From: Pelecanus crispus | Taxonomy: Eukaryota; Chordata; Aves; Pelecaniformes; Pelecanidae | Direction: 5' to 3' | Length of the DNA stretch: 64,000 nucleotides | NCBI RefSeq assembly: GCF_030463565.1 | Contig: NC_134676.1 | Location: 31,621,228-31,685,227, forward strand | In this document: piece after piece, positions 52,710 through 64,000 of the stretch | How positions within the stretch are numbered: position 1 is the first letter of the stretch | Layout: every line of letters starts with the position of its first letter | Made by a program: the position numbers and the translations under genes | Notes under the pieces: model-generated | What the model was told of the DNA's origin: nothing | The model's input: the letters and a program-made list of their open reading frames with translations, nothing else | Databases searched by the model: none

Positions 52710-55469
52710 CTACGAGTTCAGAAACACAAAACTGTAAAATCCACAATAGGTAAGAGCTAAAGATTGTTTCTACTTTACTCAGATCGCTATAATGTTCAGC
52801 AGTTTGCATAGATGCAGACTTCCAAAAGAACAGTGTGAGGCCCAGATACAGAGAAGCTATATTTTCAAATGGTGACATATCATTAAATTTGACAACTGGG
52901 AAATTAAAAGGCTGAATTGCATCCTTATCATAGAAAACTCCTTTTAACTTCTGTGGGTGGGTTTAAGTCTTAATGGGAGGATATACCTCATGGGGGACCT
53001 GATTTCTGAGGCATTGCCAGCTGTCTCATTGTAAAGCTTTGTATCAACTGTATCTGTCAATAAATAGCTGTCCTTCCTCACTGGAAACAAGTGGTCAGTT
53101 CTGGTCACTGGACACTGAGGAGTTAGATATTAGGTTCAGGTCCAGGTCCAGGTTTCAAGTTCTATAAATCTTTGTATGTACCATAGAGCTATTTGAAAAT
53201 ACGCAATCTGAAGTCAATATAATGTATATAAAGGCAAGTGTTAAATTGCTTCCAGTTGGGCAGAGTCTGACCACATCAAAACGTTGATCTGGACTCAAAG
53301 TATAAACTTACAAGCCTGGCAGAGGAGAACCATTCAGACCAAACCTGGTGGTGCAGCTGCCACAAAGGTTCATTACTTTAGTGGTATGTTTTGCACAGCT
53401 CGTGTCACTGTTTGCACTACAAGGATACAAGCTACTTTTAGGATTTTAGACGACAGTTTTACAGACTTTGTAAGTTTAATTTTTTTCTACATTTTCTTAA
53501 AATTGCATATATCATAGTACATTACAAATAGGTGCTACAGTCATTTTTGCAGATGGAAAGCTGAGGTTAAAAGAGCTCTGGTCCATGCCTCCGATAACCA
53601 AACTACCCACTAGACCAATGGGATCTGATTGGTAAACAAAAGCTCAGCCTGGGCTCAGGAATGGCTCCATGAGAGGAGAGCCAGGAAGGCCAACAGGATA
53701 TTTCTGCAAGAGGGTGAGTGAAACCTGATGTGGTATTCCTGTCACAGCTCAGCCTCTCTCTCCACTCCTAAAAGCAAGCTGCAAGTCTGTGCTGAGCAAG
53801 AGCACGCACCTACCCTTCTCTGTGGTGGGTGTGCTCAGTAGCTGCTCTTAGGAGGGATTAGTGCTTGCAGTTAACACAGTCTGCCAGGATCCTAAAGTGT
53901 GGACCTAGTCCCTGTTCTTCTGAGACTGGACCTCAATACACTAGATGACATTTTTTTACCCTAGCAATAAAGAACATTTTTCCTACATAAGTGTAAGGAA
54001 GCTGTAATCTCACCCTGAATACAACAGAAGGTGCAACTGCGGTAGTAGCACTACAGAACACTTCTAGACAGGGTCATCATACAGGTTATAACTGCATTTA
54101 AATCCAAGACACCTGAGATCATTTATGCTGCAGCTCAGAATCAGTACCAGCCACACATGATCTTCGTGATTTTGACTTAATTTGAAACCTATTTACTACA
54201 TTTCTGGTATATCCATAATTTACATCTGGAGTATTGCAAGTGTCAAGATGAACTTTGGATGATTTACAGTTTTCTCTGAGAGTTGCATTTTTAGGCATAT
54301 TTGATAGGGTTTGGATGGTCTTTGTGCTGATCTGGTATTAACTTCATAAACACATATATTACTTCAGATACGCAATAGATGGAGGAAATAAAGATGTCAC
54401 TGCTAAGGCGTTGAGTCTTTAAGATATCAAATATTTCAGTGCTCCACATAACTGATGCAATGTAGACTTAAAGACATACTAGGAAGGAAAAGAATAAAGC
54501 ATGCATGTGTTTCACAATAATATTAGAGAATAAATTTAAAAAAAAGAGAAATCGGTATCTACATTGTGATAAAAATATCAGAGGTTTTTAAAGTGCTACA
54601 ATTACCTGGTTATATGTCTCCCCAGTTAGTTTTTTGTACAGCACTCACACAGAAAGACTGTTATTTGCTGCCAGAGATTAACAGCAAGGCACGGACAGTC
54701 CTTTATTACTACTATTACTTAAAAAAATCATGGAATATTATCCTCTGTGTTTTCAAAATTCACTTGTGAAAATTAATGTCTGAAAAATGGTTTTAACCAG
54801 CAGCCAACAACAGGGAAAAATCCTTTTCAAAACTCAAAATGAAAAGCACAGTTTACAGGTTTCACATCTGATTTAACATCCAAAAAAACCTTCCCAATAA
54901 TAATGCACTAGTTTGTACAGCCAGACAGGACTCCTTTTTAGTGGTCTTTATAATGATTTATGAATCACTTCATGAATTCCTGGCTTACTCATATGGGTGA
55001 CTATAGTTATCTACTTTTACTTCCCTTCTGCCTAACAAAAGAGAAACTTGGACTTGTCTCAGTCCAGATTTGTCCCTGAACAAATCACAGCGTGTTACTG
55101 GGGGAACTGCAAATTTAATTTTGTTCCTGAAACAATCAGGACCAGCTTGTAACCACTCAGAAACTGCCATCAATAATTGTGGCTAAGCCCTGGAGCCAAT
55201 GCAATCAGGAACAAGGCAGACTTGGTAGTAAGCAAGATAGATGAAAAAGTTACCAAAGCTTACCTGTTTTGATGAGGTTAGTTAAAATGGCGCATATATA
55301 GGGGTTCTGTTAATGACCAGTACTGGTCACAGCTACATGGAAAAAAGATTTTACTCTAGCATTTGTTGACTGGAGTTGGCCCAAATGTGTACTACATGCA
55401 CAATCTAAGCAACATTTAGGAAATGAAGGGAAGAGGAAAGCTAATAGTAATACACGCTATTTATACTAT

Positions 55470-55499
55470 ATAAATACGCTATATATATATAGTATTTAT
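55470..55499. repeat. AT-rich inverted repeat
   Basis: ATAAATAC at 55470-55477 and its complement GTATTTAT at 55492-55499 flank a TA-repeat core. Within a GLIS3 intron. Confidence 0.9.
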
Positions 55500-56980
55500 A
55501 ACTATTCATACAGTTTATTTTAGCATGGTTGACCACCTGTAAATAAGTCTTTGGTGTGGTGGGGAAACAACCTTTCATGTTTGTGTAGCAAGGATATATA
55601 CAAGGTGTTTCTTCACCTAGAATCTCAAGTGCTTTGAGACTCCTCTATTAAAGAACTGGCTGTGCTGAATTGTCTGGGCATCAAAGGACTGAAGGGGTTA
55701 TATTTGTAGGTGGACAAAATACCAAGAACTGGGTGGTAGAGAAACCCTTTTTTGTTAAACTTCCCACTACGCAGAACTGCCATTGCAATCCAAGACAGTG
55801 GCAACAGGTATTATAAGTGTGACATCAAGTTGTCACTGTTGAAGCTGATGGGAAACAAGAAAAGGAAGAAGAGAATTGCCATTCAAAGGTCTGCCTGACC
55901 TATGGCTTTTTGATGGTGCTCCCGTTTTTCCATAGGAATTTCAAATTCCTACTCATCAACTCAGAATTATCCTGGCTGCTGTTCTTCTAGCCTGGCAGTC
56001 TTTCATTTGATTTCACACTCCTAGCCTCAGGAAGCTCACGGAAGTACATGACTGAGCCCAGCAATATTGGACATTTTGCTTATACAGGAATCTCTCAGTG
56101 GGCTTCTCCCACCTTCACTGCTTGATGTCTCCAAGAGTTTTCACCTGCATCCACTTCATAGAGCTCTCTGTAGCTAAGTAGCCATCTCCCCTTCCTAAGG
56201 GGAGAAGGGAGAACAGGAAATTTGGTCCAAGACAAGCCAGCATGCTGATGACAAAAAAAAATTCCAGGTCTTTCATGGATTTCAGTCCCACCTTAAAAGG
56301 AAATCCCTTTGACTCACTGCCTGCTTCACTTACCTTCTGGAAGGGAATAGCAACTCTGAGCTGCAACTAGAGGCTGAGTCTTCCTTGCCTTTTTTTTCAG
56401 GAGATTAGGAAAAGGGCAACAGAAAGAACACAAGGCAGCACCCCAGATCTTTCTGCTCTTCTGTCCTCCACCCTCAATGCTTGAAACCTCACCCTGCAGA
56501 AGTGAGGAGCACAGGAAGGATGGGAGACTGGCATTTTGGGGACAGTACTGGGGAATGATTGATTGCAAGATAGACTTAGAGAAGTGAGAACCACTATAGA
56601 AAAGGAAAGCTGGAGTTACATATCTTCGTGAGGAAACCCAGAAGAAGTGGCTAATGTAATTGCTATATATGCACATACATGTACATACACATATATATGG
56701 TGGAAAGAAGAAGTAACACCAAGAGGTCAGATTTCAAAATGCAGACAGAAATTGTGCACAGTCATTAAAAAAAAATCTATAATTTGGCATCCAATCACAC
56801 TGATTTGGCATCTGAGATATGATTCTCAACTATTGTTTTTAACACTAGTGGTACCATGAATTCCCCCTCATGCTTCTGGCTTTCCTCTGTCTCTCAAATT
56901 CTCCTTCCTGTATGGCCATATCATAAGACATCAGAAAGCACATTTCAAATGTGGGTATAAAGATTACCTTGAATCACCAG

Positions 56981-57037
56981 AAAAAAGTGTAAGGACAAAC
57001 TTACTTTTTTATAAAAAAGTGTGAAGGTAAACTTACT
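56981..57037 (+). repeat. Imperfect spaced direct repeat
   Basis: AAAAAAGTGTAAGGAC-AAACTTACT at 56981-57005 recurs as AAAAAAGTGTGAAGGT-AAACTTACT at 57013-57037 (hyphens for reading only), with a few mismatches and 7 bp between. Confidence 0.85.
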
Positions 57038-57535
57038 CTGACCCTTTTTTGTAGTCAAAGAGAATCAACTTTGTCAAATCTTTGAGAGATGTTAATCTAT
57101 TCTAGGAAATGGGACTTTAGTCTTTTTACTGCCTTTTGGTAAATAAGCCAGACTACACTAAAAATGTCTGACAAAACCAATTTTTCTTTTTTACAGAAAA
57201 AACATGTTAAGAACCCAAATACCAAATAACCATTTGGGCTGCAGGACAACAGCTCTGTCGACTTCATATTCCTAGGGGGTTAGTATATTTCTGCTTTTCC
57301 TGTTTCCTGTACTGTTTCAGAGTTGTAGAAAAAAGCTGATTTTTCCTAAATCTAGCAAAGTATTTCATATTATATCAAATTTGTGTTTCACTTTTCCCAA
57401 CTAGCAGTTTGCTGGGAAAAAGGTTGGTTCCAATTATTCTACAGTTTCAGACAAATTCTGCAGGGGACTAGGAGCATGATAAAAATAATGATAACAGCAT
57501 ATTCTACTATAGTAGTAATAATAGCAAGTCAAGGG

Positions 57536-57572
57536 AATATTTTCTTTGCTTGGGAACAGCAAAGAAAATATT
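57536..57572. repeat. Perfect 15-bp inverted repeat with 7-nt loop
   Basis: AATATTTTCTTTGCT at 57536-57550, loop TGGGAAC, then the exact complement at 57558-57572. Lies in the 10.5-kb GLIS3 intron. Confidence 0.95.
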
Positions 57573-58900
57573 TTCATTGCAATTAAATATTTGTTAAAAA
57601 TATATTGAAAAGAAAGGAAACCGCATCTGTATATAAATGAGGAAAGAGGAGAAGACATAGTTTACCTACTATTAATCCATGCTCCACTATGGCACAAAAT
57701 GCTACTAGCAGGAATTATTTGAGATAGGAACTATGTAACTATGTTGGATGTAGCTATGTCTTCATTCTCCGCTTTTTCTCAACTTCACACTGGAAAGTAA
57801 ATCATGTGCCATCATTTAGACAACATCAATCCTTATGGCTGCTTTCAGATGCTTCCAAAATGGAAATGGAACATTAAACCTGAAAACTTTGGTCTTTGTT
57901 TTTTCTTCAGAGGTCACGGTTTTCTTTGAACAATTTGTAAACACAATTTATTGGGTTGCTGCTCTGTTAACTGGCTGAGTTCTGATCCTTTTTATTGGCT
58001 GCAACAGTTTGGGAACATATCCAGATGTTATGCAGTTGACACAGCCAGGAGATCAGGCTCTCATCACAGTTGAAGTTTTGGCTGGACAGAGGACAAAACC
58101 ATAAGCTCCTGTAGGAGGTTGCTGTCTCCTGCAGTGTCCTGTACAGTACTGCACTTTCTGACGTTAAGTGAGGAATAATCTATGCTCACTCCCTCTTGAT
58201 TGCCTTTGTATTTCTAGGCAAATCCAGGAAATCTGGGGTGATGTCTCCATTCTCTGCTTTAAACATCCCTGTCATTCTGCTGTGATCTCACATTTTGGTT
58301 TGGCTCCACACTTTATGCTGTGTGCTAGTGACTTTGCAGCTCCTCAGTACACTGTCAGTGGGGGAAACGTTCTCTTATAATAGAGTATTCTGTAACTCAA
58401 CATATTGCACTGTAAGTTAATCCAGCTAGCTATCAACGACTATCAAATAAACATGGTTTAAAAATACTTGTAAGAAAAACATAGCTTTTGCCAAGCACAA
58501 TTTTGAAAAATCAAATGTTTTCCCCAAAAGTCATGAATGCATTCATTTGAAAAAAGTAACAAACCCCTAAATTTTTTACCTATCTATGATATAACATGTT
58601 TCTCTCCAATGATTTTTCTGTTGCAAATGATTTTTTTTTTTTTAAAGGAAGGGAATCTTCTCCCATAACAGAAATATTTTGGCCAACACAAACCAAAACT
58701 TTTGTCCGTAGTTTTGTCCAGCCACTGAATTTGCACTTGTCAAGCTCTGCCTCATGCCCTGCACAGCAACGATCCCACAGTAGTTTTCTATCCCCATGGT
58801 GTCTCAGGGGAGTAGATTGCACGTGCCAGCAGACTTTAATTTTATATCCTTCTTTTCAGTCATTAATAAGTGTCTAAAAATCCTTTTCACGCTCAAGCTT

Positions 58901-58965
58901 TAGGAACACAGGAACTGCTATTTCAGATTAAACCAGTGGTCCATCTAGCCCAAAGAAGGGACAGC
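58901..58965 (+). repeat. Probable ancient interspersed repeat fragment
   Basis: Contains AGGAACACAGGAACTGC followed by TCAGATTAAACCAGTGG and TCCATCTAGCCCA. The wording resembles an interspersed repeat I recall from reptile genomes (gaacataagaac ... ggtccatctagcccagtatcc). I cannot name the family or its ends with confidence. Confidence 0.35.
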
Positions 58966-59262
58966 AGGAAGAAAGGACAGCCCCTCTGACCAGCATGACA
59001 TGTTCTTCAGTGAGAAGGAGAATTTAAATGGAATTTAAAGTGGAATTTAAGGAAGGAAGCTGTGAGGGAACACCTCAATATACAGATTCCCTGGAGACAG
59101 AGATAGATAACTTTAAAATCTCTCTCAGCATTTTCTGTGGCTGTATTGCATTAGAGAACCAAGTTTCTTGCAAATGCAAAGAAAAGGAAAAGAGTGCCTT
59201 TGGAAAAAAAGAGGAAGCGTGGAAATAGGCTGGAGAAATATTCCAAGTTTTGCTAGGTTGGC

Positions 59263-59594
59263 TCTGAAAGGAGGTTGTAGCGAGGTGGGGGTCGGTCTCT
59301 TCTCCCAAGGAACAAGTGACAGGACAAGAAGAAATGGCCTCAAATTGTGCCAGAGGATGTTTAAATTGGATATTAGGAAAAATTTCTTCACCAAAAGGGT
59401 TATCAAGCACTGGAACAGGCTGCCCAGGGAAGTGGTTGGGTCCCCATCCTTGGAGGTATTTAAAACATGTGTAGATGTGGTGCTTAGGGACATGGTTTAG
59501 TGGTGGACTTGGCAGTGTTAGGGTAACAGTTGGACTCGATGGTCTTACAGGTATTTTACAACCTAAATGATTCTATGATTTGATGATTCTATGG
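59263..59594 (+). mobile_element. CR1 LINE, diverged 3' fragment in a GLIS3 intron
   Basis: Begins at [15 protein letters not shown], continues [23 protein letters not shown] to a stop near 59500, then a 3'UTR ending in TGATTCTATGATTTGATGATTCTATGG. The CR1 frame is still open over about 79 codons, but many bases differ from the young copies (for example GTAGATGTGGTGC and TTACAGGTATTTTACAACC). The tail is partly decayed. Antisense to GLIS3. Confidence 0.92.
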
Positions 59595-62500
59595 CTCAGG
59601 TTCAGGGTTAGACTTGCTGCCACCTCCACTCTTTAGCATCCATCATTTATATGTGTCATTTGCTCACTAACAAAAAAAAGTGATAATGTCTTAGCAGACA
59701 ATCCTCTGAAGTGTCCCACGCCTGGAAAGAAATTACTGTACCAATTTCAAACCCACACTGTTAAGGTCTTAAACTAAAGACTTTCTTTGAGGCAGCCCCT
59801 CATATGCTACATACAATGGGCTTTGTAATATATAAGGATTGGATGTCTCGACTCCTTGGTTAGAACTACTTAGAGGCTTTTGCTTCTGGAAGTCTGGCTT
59901 GGAGCTACTTATTATGTTACAGCAAAAGCATAAAAGGAATATAACCACACACTCAAATAAGCAAAAAGAAGCACTGTTGCAGAACTTATTATAGCATTAC
60001 AGTAATGCTAAACTGAACAGTTCAGCCCTAAGTCCTTCTCTCCAGCTTTACACAGTCTCTAGAAATTCCTGTCAAGCCAGGACGTGTCGTGCTTTAGGGA
60101 CATACCAGTAGCTCTGGTTCACAGGAAGGTGAAAAATCATCTGGAACACCAAGACCAAATGAAAAATTGTGTTCTGATCTCACATTGGTTAACAGGCTAC
60201 TTCTTGCACAAAAGCAAGCCACAAAAAGCAAAATGTAAATATCGGGTAATTCAATAAATAATAAAAAAAAAAATTAAAATTAATAATTTCAAGCATTTGG
60301 CACCAACAATTTTGGGGCACTGAGCTGCACATGTTAACTATGCCATACGAAACCAAAATTTTTATCTGGGTTTTAATTAGGTTGGTTTTTCAGCTTCCTT
60401 GAATGACCATGTCTCCTTTTATTACAAAAATTAGTGAAAAGGAAGCCAAGTACATATTGTCTTTTATACATATGCTTTTGGGTACCACTACCATTTGGTA
60501 CCTTCATTGGACAGTTGCAATTTTTCATATTAGGAGAGCACTGAAAGTTAGTATCAAAGAGCTGGAACAAACAAAATGTAAATCTGCATTTTTATTATGT
60601 ATGTTTTCTTCTTTGATAAATGAAGTTGCTTCTTGGACCCAAACTCTCTATCTGATTTGCACTCTGTGTACATTGAGTTTTGAATACAGAATGAAAGCAG
60701 TGTAAGATGTGTCTCATGGCTGGTTCAATTTCTCACATTAATGAGGCTTAATCAAGTCCACACTCTCCCTCCCATTACCTAGGTGGAGAAAGATGCAAAA
60801 GAAGCCCTCCAATTATTTCTCCAGCCCATGGTACCCGGAGATGTAGGGAAAGTGCTTATTTCCTTCCACTTCTATCACTCACAAACCTGAGTTTGCTGTC
60901 CAAAATGGAAGGGGCACATGACTGGCCTGCAGAGTTGCCAAAGCAGCCAGGCCAGCTTGGATCAGCTTCAGTCCAACAAATGCAGGCTATCGCAAGGGTA
61001 TGTGCTGGTCAGCCAGTCCTAGCTCTGAAACAACCCCAGGCACACACAGCACATCAGGAATCACACAGCATGAGGGGAACAAATTCCCTGCTTGCACCTC
61101 TAAATCCTGCAGTCCTCTCAATGACGAGATTGGGATAAACAGGGTGAGTCACACCTTTCAAAGACACTATCTCTGGCACTCTGTATACTGAAGTGTTGGT
61201 TTGTTCAGTTCACATTTTCACAGTTATCATCACACTCATGAAGTGGTGTAAATGACCACCTACTCACAGGGCTCCTAGCCGAGTGGACTGTATTAGATTC
61301 AAGATGCAGATTCTACTTTAGTTTTTCTTTTAAACATTTCCCTTAATTTGTACTATATGTTCTGTAATCAAACTGACACTGCTGTCATGCTTTTTTTCGT
61401 TTCTGAATTTAAACTGCCATTTGTCGCACTACCTAAATTAAGATATGGGCACTTTTTTTAAAATCCAAAATAGCTCCACATATGGGAATTAGCACTTAAA
61501 GCCTTTTCAGAGAGTATACACAGTTAACATATGAGAAAGGAGTGTATCACACTAGCTTTTTATTATTGTTACGCTGTAGAGTACTATAGTATCCTGAGGT
61601 CTGTAACGCATTCAAGGACTTAATGAGCTAAGTCATACTCTAAATGCATCTGCTATGGTCCTACACCACTGCCTGACTCAGAAACGGGCTAATGAGATCA
61701 CTGTCTTTCATCATGAAATTTATACCTGTAATAACTATTGATCTGTCCCTGCCTGTCACCTCGTGCTCTGGCAATTGCTGGATATGGATGTTGGACAGTT
61801 CACACACTGGAAAGAAATCTATACTGGGAAGGAAAAGCCTCTGGGTCAGGCAAGAGAGCATGGGCAGCCCCAGAGTTTGCACAGAGGGCGAGAGCCAGGG
61901 CAAGAGAAAAAGGTCAGGACTGTGTGGCCAGGAGTGGGGAGGAAGGACTGAACCACTCGATGAGCTCCAATGATTATGAAATGGCAAGTTTCATCTTAGA
62001 CTGGTGTACAAAAAGCTCAACAATTTCCAGTGGCTCCAGAACAGGCTGAATTCACATGTGCAGTCTGAAATCAAAAAGCAGTTTCACTTGTCAGTTCCCT
62101 GAGCCATCATGTTCTTCCATCTCCCCGATACAAGGTAGAGTGAGTACTGCTTTCCTCAAAAGAAATTATGCTCATTTATCAGTAACTGAAATCTAGTGAA
62201 TGTTCTTTTCATGTTTGTAATTGGACACCTTGTGCTCTCCAAATTACTAGCATTTCTATTACTCAAGGAAATTAAACACTTAGAAATACATTAATGAAAT
62301 ACAGCAATTTATCATTTAGAGCACTGAAAAATAGGGAGATTAACAAAATAATGTTTAAGTATCCATATACATATAGTAAGAATTCAGTATTTTGTGTGAT
62401 GGTGTATCTTCCTGGCTTTTCCACTGAAAACCTATTTGCTTAGGCCTATTCAGTCTTGTGATCTGGTAAGACTTCTGGTTCAATAAACTAGTGGAAATCT

Positions 62501-63176
62501 ATACTAAGTGGAAATACAATACACTATATAAATACTTGGAAAGATTGCTGAAAATAATTTAGGGAATGTCTAAACATGAAAATTAAACCTCTTCCAAGCA
62601 ATCTGCTTTCACATCACTGAAATATTAAAACCATGGAAACAGCAACAGGTCAGGGTTTTGTAGCTAGCCAGCATAAAATAAACCCTGATTATAAATCAAG
62701 CTCTCAACCCAGTGAATTAAAAATTCTTTCATTATCTCTTTGTCTTAATAACATGCCAAGAAAAAAAAATGCCAAGTTCCTGCAGAAGTTCTTAGTATTG
62801 AGAGAATATTGACGGAATATGACTGTCCTACCACAAGTAAACAGAAACGTGAATCTCAGGGCCCCCATTCTGTAAGGTATGGCTGGGCTCCTCTGAAGTT
62901 CAGTGTCCCAGCCAGTATGACTTTGCTCACTTGGGCCATTGGTGGAGATCAAGAGGGTATTGGAGAATGGATGGAAAGCCTCCCTGCCCAGGCTGGGATA
63001 ACAGAGTCCCTTTCACCTCTCCTTCCCTTGGTAAACCCATACCTAGAGTAACTGTTATCCCAGGGCTGCCGCCAGCAACTTTCTGCACACCAACAATTCA
63101 GTTTCCGCCCATCCTGGCAGCTCTGAAGGCAGTCCTGCACCAGGCTCAGCATAGGAAAAGCAGGGGTTGGTCTTAC

Positions 63177-63339
63177 CTCTCTGAGTCCGCAGCTGAGAGA
63201 AGAGGTAACTGGGGGGGAGGATGGAGAGGACTACCCTGTACGTTACATCCTGGGGAGGGGTGGCTGTTGGGGTGGGACAAGGACGCTCCCCCAGCTGCTG
63301 TTCCACTTCGACTTGTCTGTGTGTTGGGGAACATGGCTG
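63177..63339 (-). CDS. GLIS3: GLIS3, fourth-from-last coding exon (Pro/Ser-rich region after the zinc fingers)
   Basis: GLIS3 is a nuclear Krueppel-like factor with five C2H2 fingers, needed in pancreatic beta cells, thyroid and kidney. This exon codes part of the region C-terminal to the fingers, where the transactivation domain lies. Read on the minus strand, a pyrimidine-rich tract and TTTCAG precede the exon, and GTAAGA follows it. The 163 nt hold two bases completing a codon, 53 whole codons, and two bases (AG) of a split Arg codon. Recognisable segments are SRSGTAAG, HPSPG, NVQGSP and QLPLLSA, which parallel SRSGTAAG, HPSPGHNVQGSP and QLPPLTA in human GLIS3 as I recall it. The product is rich in Pro, Ser and Gly and has no zinc finger. 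The acceptor is of the NAGNAG kind, so the exon may also start at 63336. Earlier exons lie outside the window. Identification is firm; the exact start is uncertain by one codon. Confidence 0.93.
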
Positions 63340-64000
63340 CTGAAAGCAAAAGGAGAGAAATAACCCTCATCAGGTAGGTGATAGCATTGATAACTAACCA
63401 AATACTAATGGGCAACACCTCCCCTAATTCTTAGCAACTAACTGTTTTTTCTCAAGTGGTGTTTTCTGTCTGAAGGGAAGAAATAAAAACACATAAAAAA
63501 CCCTAAATAATCTTTGCTGGTCCCAAATGACACTTTCATAAAACCAGGTATGACATAGCTGTGCTCCTTGTCTTGGGAATTTTATCTGAATAAGGCTGCA
63601 AATCTTCCATAGCTTCCTGTGTAGAAGAGGTGGGAAATACTTCCTAAGATACATATTTTTAGACCTAGTGAACAGAAAGCACGTAAATAGTGAAATACTT
63701 TCTACATTTTCCCCTCAGCTGTAAAAATCCCAAATTTCATAAAGAGGTCAACCCAAACTTAAATACTGCTATTATTGCCCCCAGACTACCCAGTAATGCA
63801 TACAAAAATTTTAAACTAGCATTAACAGTTTAATACTTTTCTATGAGGTTGCTTTTGTACACATTTCAAATAGGGAAAGGTTCTGGATGATTAAACAAAA
63901 AGCAACACAGGACTCCCTCCAAATGTCCTATTTGACCCCAAACCCTGTAAACTCATTTTCAGAAGTTCTTTAAATCAGGCAGTCAGAGGTAAGACGCTGA
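63340..64000 (-). other. GLIS3: GLIS3 intron, incomplete (continues beyond the window)
   Basis: Non-coding sequence upstream, in gene direction, of the first exon seen here. It ends in a pyrimidine-rich tract and TTTCAG at 63340-63360. Nothing else was recognised. Confidence 0.85.

Larger units (their letters stand above)
52710..63176 (-). other. GLIS3: GLIS3 intron between the fourth- and third-from-last exons
   Basis: About 10.5 kb, donor GTAAGA and acceptor CTCGTAG. It contains an AT palindrome (55470-55499), a spaced direct repeat (56981-57037), a perfect hairpin (57536-57572), an old interspersed repeat (58901-58965) and a CR1 piece (59263-59594). No exon-like frame was found. Confidence 0.9.

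Noticed and set aside
61692-62049. Cluster of overlapping frames near 61.7-62.0 kb as a GLIS3 exon
   Set aside because: None lies on the minus strand with usable splice sites and GLIS3-like sequence; the known C-terminal order leaves no gap here.
42385-63339. GLIS1 or GLIS2 instead of GLIS3
   Set aside because: The HSG-VYD junction, FEDCLVPTS and the SSVYTEG end correspond to GLIS3 as recalled, not to its paralogues.
1-64000. CRISPR array, tRNA, rRNA, operon or endogenous retrovirus
   Set aside because: No regularly spaced repeats, no cloverleaf or rRNA-like sequence, and no LTR pair or gag/pol/env-like frames were seen; the only pol-like sequence is CR1.

Overview
The window reads as vertebrate, almost certainly bird, nuclear DNA: AT-rich, low coding density, short exons with GT-AG introns, and eight CR1 LINE pieces. 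The CR1 3' ends carry the ATTCTATG-type tail typical of sauropsid and avian CR1. No prokaryotic, organelle, viral, tRNA, rRNA or CRISPR feature was seen.

The only host gene I can support is GLIS3, a Krueppel-like zinc-finger transcription factor, on the minus strand. Its last four coding exons lie at 63177-63339, 52531-52709, 43520-43702 and 42385-42521. They join with matching codon phases to give a continuous C-terminus of about 219 residues ending in ...SSVYTEG and a stop. Order and sequence agree with the C-terminus of human GLIS3 as I recall it. The five zinc fingers and the N-terminus are encoded beyond position 64000. A 3'UTR of about 4.1 kb is proposed, ending near 38250 at an AATAAA signal.

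Layout: 1-38 kb is the 3' flank of GLIS3. It is gene-poor and holds six CR1 pieces (759-822 +, 1083-2525 -, 13800-14345 -, 14431-15700 +, 21613-22922 -, 24656-25380 -), simple repeats and a strong G-quadruplex motif. From about 38.25 to 42.4 kb is the putative 3'UTR. From 42.4 to 64 kb are the GLIS3 exons and introns, with two more CR1 pieces (43120-43249 + and 59263-59594 +), both antisense to the gene. Two CR1 copies (14431-15700 and 21613-22922) keep the 3' part of the reverse transcriptase frame open, so they are younger than the rest. GLIS3 lies next to RFX3 in mammals and on the Z chromosome in chicken. By inference this is Z-linked sequence between RFX3 (to the left) and the rest of GLIS3 (to the right).

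I found no convincing new biological system. The points most worth a second look are a NAGNAG tandem acceptor in GLIS3, the long 3'UTR, a perfect 15-bp hairpin in an intron, the G-quadruplex motif and the head-to-head CR1 arrangement.
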